Assembly (NCBI GenBank): GCA_914767715.1
Contig: OU612073.1
Coordinates: 16,926,001-16,990,000, forward strand
DNA from: Membranipora membranacea
Taxonomy: Eukaryota; Bryozoa; Gymnolaemata; Cheilostomatida; Membraniporidae
Length of the DNA: 64,000 nucleotides
Direction: 5' to 3'
Below, in pieces: positions 1 through 13,021 of the stretch (positions are counted from its first letter, which is position 1; every line of letters begins with the position of its first letter). Below the pieces are notes generated by a model. The model ran no database searches, was not told where the DNA came from, and saw only the letters and a program-made list of their open reading frames with translations. Made by a program: the position numbers and the translations under genes.

Positions 1-900
1 TTCTAAAATGAAATGTGGTGCCTAAAGTGTACGAGACACTAAACAGGGTTGAAGGTTGAGGATTCCAGCAATGTAAAAACCTTTTGTGAATATGCCTCAT
101 ATGTCTTCAAGTTGCTACGATGTGTCATAATATTTGTCCCAAATTAAGATCTGAGTCACTGCCTTCTGAAATATATGAAGGGCATTAAATCATTTTACAT
201 GACATATTGGTGATGTGTTACAAACATTGCGATTCCGAAAAAGGCTTTGTTATTTTGAAATTTAATATTTTAGGCATTATTATTTTAGACAAAGAGTTTC
301 GAATCACTGTAAATATTGTGCAAAGCTTGTCCTCTGCTTGCCTGAAGCCGGTAACCTGAGCATGCCTTCACCTCGTTCCTGTATAAGTTGTTTATCTGTT
401 TTTGAAATTTACCACTCTTAAATCTGCTGTTGTTGTCGCTGTCAGAGATAAGCTGAAGACTGGGTCTGGTACAGAACCTTTTCTGGATGATTACTATTCA
501 AATCAAACTGGACAACGTGGTTCACAACGAAATTTATTGGAGTGTTTTTACGTAAAATGTTTAAAGTAAAAGATATTTTTATAAAAATATTCCCTGTAAT
601 TAAAATAGAGATGTCTTTTACAAAGCTCTCGATGGCAAGCTTTGAGTCAAACAATCTGTAAAGTAATGACATGTCTTTTAAGCTTTACTGTCTGTTTCAT
701 GTCATATAGCCTATGTTGACAAGCCTAATGGATATTGTTCAGTAGAGGCTACAACACTTTGAAACAATAAGGAAATGAAGAAAATGACTCTGATTTACAT
801 CAAAAGTTTGGGGAGGCGGATTTCCAAAATACAAGTTTAAAAGGCAATTTATGATGAAATTCCTGTCCAGTACAAGATTGAGCCTTTGTTGGAAAAATAT
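1..900. other. AT-rich flank downstream of the neuropeptide gene
   Basis: I see no supportable gene here. The part next to position 900 should hold the 3' untranslated region of the minus-strand neuropeptide precursor. The short open frames present lack family resemblance and splice logic. Confidence 0.5.
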
Positions 901-1734
901 TCAGCCAAAGCGCCAAGCAGTGCCTCGCTTATCATTTGTATACCCTTCGGGACGACCAAAGCCATCAGCAGTCAAGTATTTATCTTTGTAGCCAATCTCT
1001 GTATCTGGATATGGTTTTCCAGATGCATTATCCAGCAGATTCTTGATGTCTCTTAACAGAAAACTATTATCATCTCTTTTACCAAAGCGCCAGGCTGTCC
1101 CACGCTTGGAATAGTTTCTCTCTAGTTTTCGATCGAGAAGAACTTTCAAAAGATGGTCTTCAGCGTCTTCAAGATCTGTTAAAACAAACGATAATACATC
1201 AATATCTACCAAAAACAATTTGTATATTATATTGAAGAAACTAATTACAGCAGAGTTTTTTCTGATTGTTTTCGACCAGTTGGCTTACTGTAATTGTTCA
1301 GGGCATTGGGTGTCAACTAGTTTACAGATAGCTCAAATACGCTTCACTCCCTTTCCTTCTCTCATATTGATCTAGTTTGTTACTTAGCATGATTATTGCA
1401 AAGAGAACAGACAAGCCTCAACATACTAATTTCCAGATTTGTCAGCCTAAACTGAATATTTGAGATTCGGAAGGCTCCACCTGACAAGACGTCTATTGCT
1501 GATTTCGGCGTCAACATCACAGCCACACTAATTGCTGACAACTTCATTTCCACAGAGAAATATGCTCAAAAAGTGATTTAAAAGTAGTCTATGCAGGTTT
1601 AAATCTGATTAGTATACTGGTGACATACCTGGACTATTCACTGGTGCGCCATCTGTCAGATAAGATGACGAGATGAATAAAGTGACTGCCAATACTAAAA
1701 GCACTTTCAGGCAGCTGTCAAAGACCATCTTCAT
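901..1734 (-). CDS. Amidated RFamide-type neuropeptide precursor (two GTAWRFG copies)
   Basis: Predicted secreted precursor of 126 aa from two exons: 1734-1629 and 1175-901. The donor GTATGT and the acceptor after a TTTGTTTTAACAG tract join in frame (CCA G/AT). The N-terminus MKMVFDSC followed by LLVLAVTLFISSS is a good signal peptide, with likely cleavage near the Asp-Gly-Ala after it. Two identical peptides follow. One is flanked KR-GTAWRFG-KR near residue 60. The other is preceded by KR and ends exactly at the stop codon (GTAWRFG-stop). Dibasic sites and C-terminal Gly predict two molecules of GTAWRF-amide. The spacer between them is acidic and contains no cysteine. Such peptides usually act on GPCRs after release from neurosecretory cells. 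I cannot assign it to a named family: the C-terminus is RFamide, but the Trp at position -3 does not match the FMRFamide, luqin or NPF patterns I know. The start was chosen at the Met immediately before the hydrophobic segment; any 5' UTR exon is not identified. Confidence 0.8.
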
Positions 1735-4700
1735 TGAGAAATTCTGTAAAGTAAAGTGTCCGATATCTTCAATGCCCACACACACACACACGCACACACA
1801 CACACACACACGAGACTGAAAAAAGAACATGATATACAATTACAAATTAAAACCTATTCACATGATGTATTCAAGGGGGAGTATACATAATACTTAAAAA
1901 TTTGAACTGATTTTAGCATAACGTTAAACCATAGTTCAAGAAGACTAGGGTGTTGGCACAGCACAACAATATCAGAGAATTTCTCTGATTATCCTTATTT
2001 ATGGTAGGTATCATCTGTCGATGAAGCCACTGTATTATCAAAGAATTTTGATGGGCACTGAATCATCTAGAACTAGATAGTTTTGGCCTATTTATTTTAT
2101 TTTTTAAACTTAATAAACCAATAAATAAATAAAATTAAGATAGCAATCAATGCCTTTAATTCAGAAAGAATCATAGCCAAAAAATATGAGGAGTATGTCA
2201 AAGATTCCTACCCTTGAGCCCTTGCCTTGAGATAAAACAGACTTGTAAGTAATACAACCAGATATCACCAACAACAGTGAATTCTTATATAATCTCAGAG
2301 ACAGACTAATTTTTGTACAGCATTACAGCCCAATATATACCCCTGTTGCATTTACACAGTATTGGTCACTCTTTTATGGCTCTTATCATAGACAGAAGAA
2401 GGCCAAGATAAGGCAATAACATTTTAGTTTAATCAGTTCTAAATTGAGCTTCCATCCTAACATCCATTAATTGCTCACTGTCTCAAATATCACAGGATTG
2501 GAGCAATCTTCAATAAAAGCCTGTGTTCTAACCTTGTATGCACACTCTGTGAGACTAGATAGTCCGTCCCGCTCCCAAATTACAGCATGCCACTGTCCAC
2601 GCTCTGACAAGGAGAGGCTAACTATTTTTGCTACAATTCTTGCGCATCACTATACACTCACATGTGGGCTGGCTGTGTGAATGCCCTACTAATTACGATG
2701 TATTTGTTTCTGTTTGAATAGCCAGGGACAAGGTACTATCAATTATTTGTTATTGATTTGTGGATTGGGTTGCGCCAGCGAAGGCTAGCATTCAGCGCCA
2801 TGCAATTAGGCTAAAAGGAGAAGGCTTTAAATAATTAATGGCTGCATGTGGGTGAAGGTGAATTGATTTGGTTAGTATAAGCCAGATAAGCTGTGCTGAC
2901 TCTCGACCTTGTATCGACCTTGTAAAGAGTCAAGAGGGGCTTAGTCGGGTTAAATCGGGGCTGACCTTGAATATGCAAACAGTGATAAAGATTTACATTT
3001 TTTTCTGCTTTAGAAATACATAAAAAATTAAGTGTAAGCTATTTTCTGATAAATCTAAAACTTTCATCATACCATCGAGCTAAGTCCCCGATACTTGACA
3101 CCTACTGTCACTGAACACTTGATACTTGATATCCAGATGTCATATATCCACATATATCATTGTTCATATTACACACAGCTCTAAAATGTAGCCTTTTGGT
3201 TTGAGGAGAAAAAAACTCAAATTAGGGTGCACAATTACCTGCTCCACATACATTACATCATTGAAAGAAAAAAATGCGAGAGGCATAAACTAATAATGCC
3301 CGTCTTAAACTCCCTCCTAATACGAGCATACCTACGCTGTCTTGTAAGAAATACACTTACTATAATATATATACTATAAACAACACTATATATTGTATAT
3401 ATATATATCAGTTGGAAGAGAAAAAATATATTCAGCAGCAGAAGCCTCAAAAATTGTAAAATTTGATCTGACTAAAGTAAACCTGATGTAATTAGCAATA
3501 TTGCAGCGACCTGAGTATCTTCAGCTATCTATCTCATCTACTTACATCCAATGTTTTCTTAAATGGAAAGCATCATCCAGTTTGATGTTATAAATTGGTA
3601 GTGGTTAGCCTAGCCTGCAGACATGAAATATCAATCAAGTTCAAGAACAAATGTTGGCTGACATCATTTCCCTTGCAATTTGAATACCAACAATGTTCAT
3701 TAAGCCTGTCTCCAACTCCCGGTTATTACAAAATAATGGCTGACTTTGTAATTAATTTAATTGAGTTGTAGATTAATTGCATAGCATCGACCCCCACCCC
3801 TTGCCCATGGTACCTTGATGACATTATATATTGATCTGTCTGTGAGGTAACAACACACACAGGGAAATATTCTATATCAATTGACAATGATGTGTATACA
3901 AACTACCAGTATACACTGCTGTAATTTACTAAACAATGCCAATGAAATGTACCAAGGGTTGTATGTACTATAGGCATTGTCATCGCTTCCAATCAGGATG
4001 GTGGTAAAGCCTGTCTGGGGTGGGTGGATGGTCAATGTACTGTAAGCACACAGGGAGTGAACAATTAGAATTTTACTTAATCATTTTCCCTGGTCATTAT
4101 GGAATGAAGATGCGAATTTAATTAGTTTTGGTTTGAAAACAGTTTGGGGTCATTATATAGAAAAAAACAGGTAGCGTATGAAAACTGTGTGAGGTGGGAA
4201 CTGAGAACCATGATTCCCATAGGCAGTGTCGATGTCATGAGATACTGGCAGTGTAAACAAAGAAGAAATCGAGGTAAACATGACCGGTGTGGATACAACC
4301 AATCTTAAACTTTGCAATCTCTACCGGCCAACTTGATTAAAAATAGTTGTGGTATTTGACCAAATAATGGACAATATCAATTACCAGTTACAAGAGAAAT
4401 TATACCTGTGCTTACTGTTTTTGAGTGATATGAAGAGTTGAGTATGTTTGATCTGATGCGATCTAAACATCTCAGCAAACAGTAATAATGGTCTAAGATG
4501 ATTAAACAGGGATGGTTATTATTAATAATTCAGCAACATCTCCCTAGCCTCGCATCCTCACCTCCCAGGTTGTGATATTGTTTCTACTGTTGATTTGTCC
4601 CAGTCGCACTGTTTACAAAGAGTGAAGTAGTATATGACTGAAACCTGCATGGGACGGAGTCTTGCTGCAACCCAGCAACAGAATCAGTTACATAACATGG

Positions 4701-5583
4701 AGATGCTAAGACTTGATTATAATCCTTACTTCCTTCTGCAAATAATATATCAAATATATATACTAGAGGTTGTGTTTCACTTTTCCAAGAGCAGACAACC
4801 GCAAAATAGTTCAATTATCAAGTTTGATAATAAAAGCAGGGAAACATGTGCACCTCAATTACTTGCCAAGTCTCCCTATTTAGGTGGGACTCTCCAGATT
4901 TGCACAACCACTTCTGCCAACTTCTCAATTTTTGTAATTCTCATTATTTTCTCCAGTTTTGAGAGAAAACAGCCCTATCGCAATTTTTAGTAACCATTTG
5001 AGCACTTGTTGATGAGTTACTGGTAAGGTCTTTGCACAAAAATTAAAAAGAACTGTGCTATTAAATAATAATGTTAACAAATCTATCTGTTGTACTAAAA
5101 TGCCCCATTGGAGGCTCACATTGACCCTTGAAGCACCACGGTGCGATGCAGTATTGCTGTAAATTGAAATCTCCCACTTTTGAATTTAGATTACTTGGCA
5201 AGTATGTGCATCCCTTCTATCATATACGCTGGCCCACATTGCACTAAACAGTTCTGATCATTTTACCATTTTATTAACATGATACAGGATAGAAAAAAAT
5301 GATAATTATAATAATAAATATTGTCTGAACAATGATAGTATTGTTGGAATGACTTGTGTTGTCATTTTTAGAGCACAGTGTTCCTCAATTTTTTTGTAAT
5401 AAATCTTGTACAGTGGGACATTGATGCTTTGTAAGGCAGGCAGTTTACCAGATTAGCTCTTGTCTTAACGCTAGTTTGACATGGTCATTTCAAATAAGCT
5501 GCAGAGCAAAATCGTCAAATATCTTAGTGAAAGTGGGTGACTGATAGTATTTCTGTGCTAGCATGATAATCTCCATCTTGTTC
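1735..5583. other. Intergenic region, no gene recognised
   Basis: About 3.8 kb between the neuropeptide start and the 3' end of LRRC23. It contains a CA microsatellite beside the neuropeptide gene and AT-rich simple sequence near 3360-3410. Open frames are short, with no family resemblance or splice-consistent partners. It presumably includes the neuropeptide promoter and the LRRC23 3' UTR. Confidence 0.5.
1777..1812. repeat. CA/GT microsatellite
   Basis: Nearly pure (CA)n with one CG interruption, about 36 bp, lying 43 bp upstream (minus-strand sense) of the neuropeptide precursor start codon. It is either in its 5' leader or its proximal promoter. Confidence 0.9.
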
Positions 5584-8500
5584 TTAGGCTTCATCTTCTA
5601 CCTCCTCTGTTTCACCCTGCAGAAAATAAAAATACTCAGTTACAATAAACCATTAATAATACAGGTTATTCAGAGCAAGGAGTTGTCTCTAACTCCTTGC
5701 TCAGAGGTGCCTCACATACCTCACAAAGATTAGGTTTCTCGTTTACATCAAGTATGGAGGTCCTGTTGTGCTCAGTAGATGTTGGAATGTACCAAGCTGG
5801 AAGACCAAATTTAGCAATGCAAACCTCAGAGTGTTCATAACAAGGATAAACCTTATTTTTCATATTCATAGTCATGTTTTACTATTCCAGGCATCAGAAG
5901 TTGTGCTACCAATGACTTTGTGTGAAGTTCCATTGAGCCGATTAGTGAGCATCACCAAAGGCTAAGGGTATGAGTCAGGAGAAATCAAGCAGAACCGCAC
6001 TCCTTTTACAAATATGCAGAGTGCGAGCAAAGAGCCACTATAGCTTCATAATGTGAAATTACACTCCTGTGAAGGGGGGAGGAGGGGAGTAGGATGGGAT
6101 AGACACACACACAGCTACCTCGTCTAAGGATTCCTTCACGGTGCCTTCGCTCTAATCAGTCATCAAAAATACAATGATGTTTATCATGACCATTCAAAAA
6201 AACCAAACAGTTTCATCAACATAACTTATCAAATTACCAGAAAATCCATCAGAACAACTGTTAGATCGCTGAGCCAAATCTCGATTCAATTGTCACAATC
6301 AAAACAATTCTAACTCTATGCTTTCAAATGTATTTTCACATACAACTGTTTTAGACTTGCAATAAGAAACCAGAACACAGTTGCATTAGCAATTATCGGA
6401 CATTAGTTGGTTGAGGATATCTTGCATACCTGTGTTTTAGCCTCCTCTTCTTTCCTCTGCTCTGCGATCTCTTCAGCCTCATGTCTCTCCTCCTCAGTGA
6501 ACTCATCCTTATCTAGCCTCTCTAGTCGGCGTAGTGATATCAGAACTTCCTGTCGGTAATCGTCCTCCTCTGAACATGGGTTCTCTGTTAGGTATAAATA
6601 GAAATGCATTAAAATCATTGAAATCCATATCTGGAATAGCATAATTAGCTTTCTTGTGCCAAGCAAAGGGCTTACGAAAATAGCCAGACCCTAGTAGCAT
6701 TTCTAGAAATGTCCAAAATCATTTCCGCTGAAGGCATTTTATCAATGTTTACAGTTTGTAAACAAGACAATTTCCCAGGCTACAATCTGCATGCTAGTAG
6801 GGACAGCCAATAAGATCATTGGCAGATCAGCCCCTGTGTTGAGTGTTTTAATTGGCTAGGGTATGCTAATATTTCCCACCTATGAGAAGAATTTAATTCT
6901 GTGATTAAAATTTACAATCATTTTCAATTACGGTGTGTAGCCCATTTACATATCTATATATTGCACAAAGTTATTTAAGATAAAAACAGAGAGATCAATT
7001 CAACGTCAAAACGAGACCTCATGCTTTTTAAAACCAAGGAGTAAGTGTTAGAAAGGACACTATTTCTTATTTCCAGGAGTTGCCCTCTTAATGTCAGAGA
7101 AACGATAGCTAGGGATTCATTAACAGGTATGACAGGTGTTAATCAGCCCTCATGTTCAGAGGCGTATATTCTAAAAAATTTCACTCACTGACTTTTTAGA
7201 GATGAGCATAATGATCGGGCACAGCCCGATCCACACGCCGTAGGCGTGGCGGGGAGGGTGTGGGAGGGGCGCTTAAGCGCCCTCCCACACGGAAATTTTT
7301 GCATATCGGTAGCAAAATAGTGCAAGCAGAGAGGTAATTCAATAGCTCACTGAGCTGTTGGGTACTTTCAGAAAACAACTCAATAGCAGTAGAAGATTAC
7401 GGTAAAAATGCTCCAGTTATAAAGCATTAATTTGAAAAAAAACTGTCCTCAATGGGATTTGAACACACAACAATCTTATTTACAGTGATTAATAGGCAGA
7501 CGCTCTACACACTGAGCTATTCAGCCACTCACGGCATTCCGTGGGCCGTGAGTGCTAATATACGCCACTGCTCATGTTCATCCCTGGTTAGTGACAAAGT
7601 AAACTGAAACATTTACCATTGAGTGAGATGGCCCTGAGAAGAGGCAGACATTTGAGTTTGTTAACTTCTTTGACATCAGTTAGATTATTTCCTCTAAGAT
7701 TGATATACTGCAGCTTAGCGTTAGCCTCAGAGAATCCTTCCAGTGACTCAAGCTGGTTCTCTCTCAAATGCAGGGTGGTGAGCTGTACCAGACGCTCTAG
7801 ATCTTCTAGTTTCTTAATTAGATTCTGGGCCTAAACGATCATTTAGTGAATGATATAGCAGAGCAAGGGTAAACAGACAAAATTTAACCGATGATATAGG
7901 TCTGCATTGCACAGTCTTCAATAAACATTTTTTCTATTTGCTTAAAGAATATTGAGATTAACGTAAACCAAATGTTGAATACATTTATTTTCATAAGTTT
8001 CAGTTTCAGAGTAATGTTGTTAGTACTTACTAAGAAAAGATTTTTGAGATTAGGTAGATTGAGGCCAGATGTGGTAGTCAGTTTATTTCCTCTAAGTTCT
8101 AATGTGTGTAACCTAGATAGTATGCCCGGATCCAGACCGCTGATGGAAGGTATAACATTGTCTGTAAAGTAGAACAATATAACAGAGCTTCATGGTGGGT
8201 AAAAGGACCATTTGACATGAATGGGCACCAAATAATCCTTTTCAAAATAAGTTGATGCATTCTTGATGGCTAAGATCTGGTGCAATACAATCTATGAATC
8301 TGTATTTGGTCTCATTTAGTTGATGTGGCCAATACTAGGCGTAAACTGCGCCAAATATTTAGGACTCTACGAGTTGTATACAGCCAACAGAAAGGTCCTA
8401 CTACTATCACACCTCAGAGCTATGTTTACAAACTTACAGTTCAGGGATAGCTGTTCTAGAAGAGGATGGTTAACTCCCTCAGTACTGCTGATCTTGTTGT

Positions 8501-10226
8501 TAGCAAAACTGGCCACCTGCAGATATGGCTGTGATTCGAGACTGGCGGAGGGGAGATTATTGAAATCTGCCCGCAAAAGGAGCATCTAAAAATATAAGGG
8601 AAAATTTATATTGGGTCATCCTAATCTAGTTCCTGCTGGCAAAGTGGAGCACAACTTTAACTTGATGTACAGAAAGACTCTATTTGAAAAATATTTAGGT
8701 ATAAAAGCATTAAATGAAAAAGTAGCTGTTTGTAACAGCCCATGAATTTCCAATACCGATGGTTAGAGCTAAAGCAATCCCTGTTCATAGGATGATATCC
8801 AGGTCAAGGTAAGGAATGATGGAAAGAGGTAACAGCTACTAAGAACTCACCTGTGTTAAAGAGTTTAATGGGCTAATATCTTTGATCAAATTCTTGGTGA
8901 TGTCGACGTAACGCAAGTGTATAAACTTTTCTAGCATTGTGATATCTGTGATCTCTCTGCAAAGATAAAACAGTCATTGGTTGTAACTCAACCAAACATA
9001 ACTCTCTTGTTTTGTTAGACCAGGACAGATACTGCTATCATGACCTAAGCAGTCGGTCCTGGAGAGGACGATGTACAGTTCTGATCAGAGACAGTCAAAA
9101 CATGAAGAAAACATCAATGCGCACCATTTGAGGGTTGAACCCAGGACCTTGAGAGTCTATGTACCAGACAAAGTCCAAATATTTCAAGACACTAATATTA
9201 AAACTCATACTAACCTTTCATGAATATCGAGTCTGACGTAGGCATGAGATAACCCATCTCCCGTTTTACATAGCAATGACAAGCATTCCGCAACTATTTC
9301 TTCATTCAGAGGCTTCTCCGCTACGGCCTGGAAATGAAAATGATTTTAATTATTGGAGCAGTAACAACAAATAAAATATCCCTCACCTACCATCCAAGCT
9401 CTGGCACTTGAAGCTATAGGATTTGTTTCTCCTTCCCAGTAGAAATGCTAATCCCTTGGAATTCAGGTTAAAGCATATCTTCGAACTACATTATATATAT
9501 AACTATATTATATGCTTTAACCTTTATTCCAGAGGCCAAGGCTGTTGTTCTATCACTTTCTATAGTCGGGCTGATACAGAATACATTTCATCCACAACAA
9601 CTTACAGGCTTACTTTGAAATCATGAAACTCCTATCTATGGCAATATAAAAACTCTATGCCCAAACGCTACATCAGGTTCTAGAGATTTGTTTCTAATAA
9701 AACAATAAAATTATTTGAGTAAGCTAGGTATAATGGTTCTTGACAATCAAATTAGACAGACTAGATCATCGACATGGTACTTGTGGTACTGGGTCTTGTG
9801 CTTTACCAGTTGAGCTATTCTTGTCTCAACCTTCAAACCTGTGAGGTTTACACTGACACATCACACACTGTAGTATTGGTTGATGGCATTGGTAGTGAGA
9901 GAAGAGGGAAGCTACTTCCACATTTGGTTTCATGTAATCATCGTAATAAACATGTAAAAACACCCTGCTGGTTTTGGTTGGTTGATATTAAACTAAGACT
10001 GTGTCAGCATAGTCCAACATTTATCATTTCTACAATAATCTGAACTAATCATCATTGCATACTAGCTTATGTACTGATGTATTCTAAGATAATCTATCTA
10101 TTCCTATCTTCTTGTGACTCAGGTCAGAATGTTTACCTCCTCTTCTCCCATTTCTTCACCTCCTTCCTCTGCTCCTGCTTCTTCTTCACCACCATCAACA
10201 TCACTCACATGCTCATCTTCAGACAT
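5584..10226 (-). CDS. LRRC23: Leucine-rich repeat-containing protein 23 (radial spoke protein)
   Basis: Eight exons, all phase-consistent, encode 329 aa: 10226-10137, 9327-9215, 8956-8851, 8585-8438, 8161-8031, 7830-7617, 6584-6430, 5616-5584. The family protein is about 340 aa. The N-terminus MSEDEHVSD is followed by a Glu/Gly-rich acidic stretch. Next comes the conserved CLSLLCKTGDGLSHAYVRL block, then about seven leucine-rich repeats (e.g. LHTLELRGNKL, LTTLHLRENQL, LQYINLRGNNL). The LRR cap is ENPCSEEDDYRQEVL, followed by LERLDKDEFTEEERHEAEE and a charged helical tail ending EVEDEA. These blocks match the vertebrate protein, from memory, in order. LRRC23 is an axonemal radial-spoke component needed for ciliary and sperm motility, so expression in ciliated cells is expected. 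A hAT-type element sits in the intron between 7617 and 6584. No disruption is seen in the coding sequence. Confidence 0.93.
5673..5702. repeat. Short hairpin repeat, copy 1
   Basis: A 12-bp perfect inverted repeat (GAGCAAGGAGTT / AACTCCTTGCTC) around a 6-nt loop in an LRRC23 intron. Nearly the same stem and loop edge recurs at 48688-48716, so it is probably part of a dispersed repeat. Confidence 0.55.
7157..7570. mobile_element. Non-autonomous hAT-type DNA transposon (414 bp)
   Basis: The termini read CAGAGGCGTATATT at 7157 and AATATACGCCACTG ending at 7570. This is a 14-bp terminal inverted repeat with one mismatch, starting CAG and ending CTG. Both sides carry an identical 8-bp direct repeat CTCATGTT (7149-7156 and 7571-7578). 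An 8-bp target duplication with CAG/CTG ends is the hAT hallmark. There is no transposase frame inside. The interior has three GC-rich hairpins near 7209-7292 (one with a stem of about 14 bp), another hairpin near the right end (7528-7555), and a tRNA-like segment. It lies in an LRRC23 intron. The precise target duplication suggests a fairly recent insertion. Confidence 0.85.
7443..7526 (-). pseudogene. tRNA-like (SINE-type) segment inside the hAT element
   Basis: On the minus strand, an A-box-like TAGCTCAGTGTGTAGAGC and a B-box GTTCAAATCCC sit at tRNA spacing within an 84-nt block. The acceptor ends do not pair and the anticodon arm carries extra sequence, so it is not a working tRNA. Its internal polymerase III promoter elements look intact. 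It is either a tRNA-derived SINE head captured by the transposon or a tRNA pseudogene. Confidence 0.6.
9774..9830 (-). pseudogene. Possible tRNA 5'-half / SINE remnant
   Basis: Minus-strand sequence contains TAGCTCAACTGGTAAAGC, which fits a D-arm/A-box, followed by an anticodon-stem-like AAGACCCAGTACC. No B-box or 3' half follows at the right distance. It lies in LRRC23 intron 1. Weakly supported. Confidence 0.25.
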
Positions 10227-12964
10227 TTTTATTTAGTTGTATCTGTTATGTGTTAAAATGGTACAATTCTGGTCTAATAGGAAAGAACTTTCCTCCTTTA
10301 CTTTGTTAGTTTACAAAAGATGGCGGATCTCCTAGTTACCAATCCAAAGCGAGGCTTGTATGCCAGCGCCCTCTACAAGCTTTAGTTTTCTCATTTATTT
10401 TCCTTTGGTTGTCAAGGTGAGTAGTTTGAAAGTTGTTGGGAAGATCATTTCCTGAATTTCCTTCGATCTTCATGGTCTGCTGCATATTCTGTGCATTTAT
10501 CTTCCTGTACAACCACAAGTATACTACAATATTTTAAAAACCACACTTGTCATTGCAGATTAAGGTCTTCTAAGGCCATACAACCAGGAAATAATCTATA
10601 AAGAGAGTGGCTGGTGAAGGATATTTATTACTGTACCTGGATTACAAGACAGACAACACAAACATATCAGATAACTTTGGTGAGTTATGTTGACAAAGCT
10701 GTATTAAAATTGCAGAGACAGGGCTATGGTTTTGCTTGCAATGCATTTATTGCGTAGATGCGCCCAATGTAACCGTAAGGGGTGGGGATGGATGTAGTTA
10801 TAGATGGGGTAGTGAAAAGACATGGTCTGGTCGAGAAAGTTTCATAACCAGTTGGATGAGACGCTTTCATGCAAAAAATCTTTTCAAATGCCATGATCGG
10901 AAACCAAAGTTTTAGCATATGCGCGTAAAATTTTCAAAAAGTTTGTGGCGCAGCCGAGCTGCATTATTGCGAAGTGAGTATGAAGGGGTCCGAATCTAAT
11001 AAAATTTGGATAAAACAAGGTGTTTTATGATGCTGCTTTTTTCATGATGTGATCCTCTTCTGAGAAAAAAATATTTAAGCACTACATAACATGGCAAAAA
11101 CAAAGAATCTCAATCGAATCTGATTGGACCTTTACACTGAGCAGTCAGTATTGACACACCAGAACGCTTCAAAAGATGCTCAAAAATTGTGTGGGAGTAG
11201 CATTCTGTGCAAATGTACTCTATCACATGACAGCAACGTACTGGAAGGTTTACATTGAAAAGATTACAATGGATTTACTCTCTCAACTTTGAAAACTATT
11301 TATGGCATGGTGTGTTCGCACTCCACCAAACTTTTTAATTGGATTGTCTGATTCCATTGTTAGCTGTTTCACGATTTACCTGGTAAACCTATAAATTTGA
11401 TGCATTTTTCAACACGAAGATTTCAAGAATATTCATTGTTGAGCTCTTTTGTTGGCTTTATCAGCAGTTTTTAGTTTACTAACAAAAGACTGACATTTAG
11501 GAATGAACCATCTGTTTTATGCTAAACAGTCATAAAGATGAGCTTCATTGGATTTATTAAGTAAGTCATATTATGACCCTTGAAGCAGTTTTCTAGAATA
11601 GCGGCAGCGCTTTTACGCAGAAACTAGGGCAGCTGCACTGCGGCTGGCACTAAATCAATTTTCTAGCTAACGTGGTGAATAACATTGTTTTTTATGTGTT
11701 ATTTATAAAATTCCATTTGATCTGCCTCATTAAAGGTTATTGGATTTAGCACAAAAGTGCTGTTATTCTAATGTACATTGGCAGCTCGACCACTGAATTG
11801 TTCTTTGCTCAGCATTTTTGTCAATACCATAAAAATTTAACATGAGCTGCCCAACTGTGGACTCAAGTGAAACGAAAAACTGATAAACAAAAGAATTTTG
11901 TATGTGAACGCGTTCAATATATTTGTTGATCAATGGGTTTTATAAGTTATCATGCGCACACAGTTTTTATAATGAAGGAATAATGATCGGACCTGAAAAG
12001 CTTTGTTCTAATTATTTAGTCTTAGTTATTGATTTTCGGACGGAATACATCATACTATTTATGTTTCCATAGTAACAGCGAGTGAACAAACAATACCAGC
12101 CCAAGGTTTCATTGCACTGCCCTTTTGGGACAGTGTAGCCAAGCTGAAAACCAGTTTGGCAACCATGCAGGTGCAGTTATTTGATAGTTCTACCTTTATT
12201 GATGAATTGTAGCACCACTAGTGAAAGTATTATCTTTTGTTTGCCAAATTAATATTCACAAAAATATTAGTAAGGAAAATGGTGTGTGAAAATCTAATGT
12301 GTATCAGACATTGCATTCAAGTCTTTATACGCAAGCTAAGCTGATTTGCTTTACTTAACAGAAACCTGTGAAACATCTTGGTGTATATTGCCCTAGTTGC
12401 TTTGTTATTATGCACAAAATGCCAATCCAAAATCTATTTTTGAGCATATATTCACATTATTTTGCGAATATTTGCTAGGGGGATAAGCCTGTTACATTTA
12501 TGAAGAATGTGCATGATTTTACCTCAAACGCTAATTGAGAATGTTGATGGTTTGGCTATTTTAACAATCTGACATTTTGTGGCAAATATGCAATTTTAGT
12601 ACCTGCATGAATGGCAATCATCGAGGCATAATACTAAAATAGTATGGCAACAGTTTAGCGTTATTCATCTGCAAACTATTCTTTTCAAACTTGTGTACCA
12701 GTGCAATGAATTTCTTGTTGAAGAGATGATTCAGCTTGATAGGAGAGGGGAAGCTAGTTAATCTATTCTCAGAATGTAGGCCTAATTTGTAAAGTGAGAA
12801 ATTAATGGAAATAGACTCATCAACAACCAAACACGGAATGCTTGTCATCAGTATTTTGGGGGAAAGGTGAAGACGAAAAGATTACGCATGCATACAAATT
12901 CAATTCGAATCTCCGGGTTAGATTCTAGTAATACCTGATTGCTGTGTCATCAGGGAGTTTTGGA

Positions 12965-13021
12965 CACCTAAACCCACACCCAAACCAACACCTAAACCCA
13001 CACCCAAACCAACACCTAAAC
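12965..13021. repeat. Tandem repeat, 24-bp unit (two 12-bp halves)
   Basis: About 2.4 copies of a C/A-only 24-bp unit, itself built of CACCTAAACCCA and CACCCAAACCAA. It has no G on the plus strand. Superficially telomere-like but not a telomeric motif. Confidence 0.85.

Noticed and set aside
9060-9180. B-box-like GGTTCAACCCT on the minus strand, possible second tRNA or SINE
   Set aside because: No A box at the correct distance and no cloverleaf; could be a SINE remnant but too weak to list.
12965-13021. Interstitial telomere or CRISPR-like array
   Set aside because: Units are contiguous 12-bp C/A repeats without spacers, and the motif is not a telomeric repeat.
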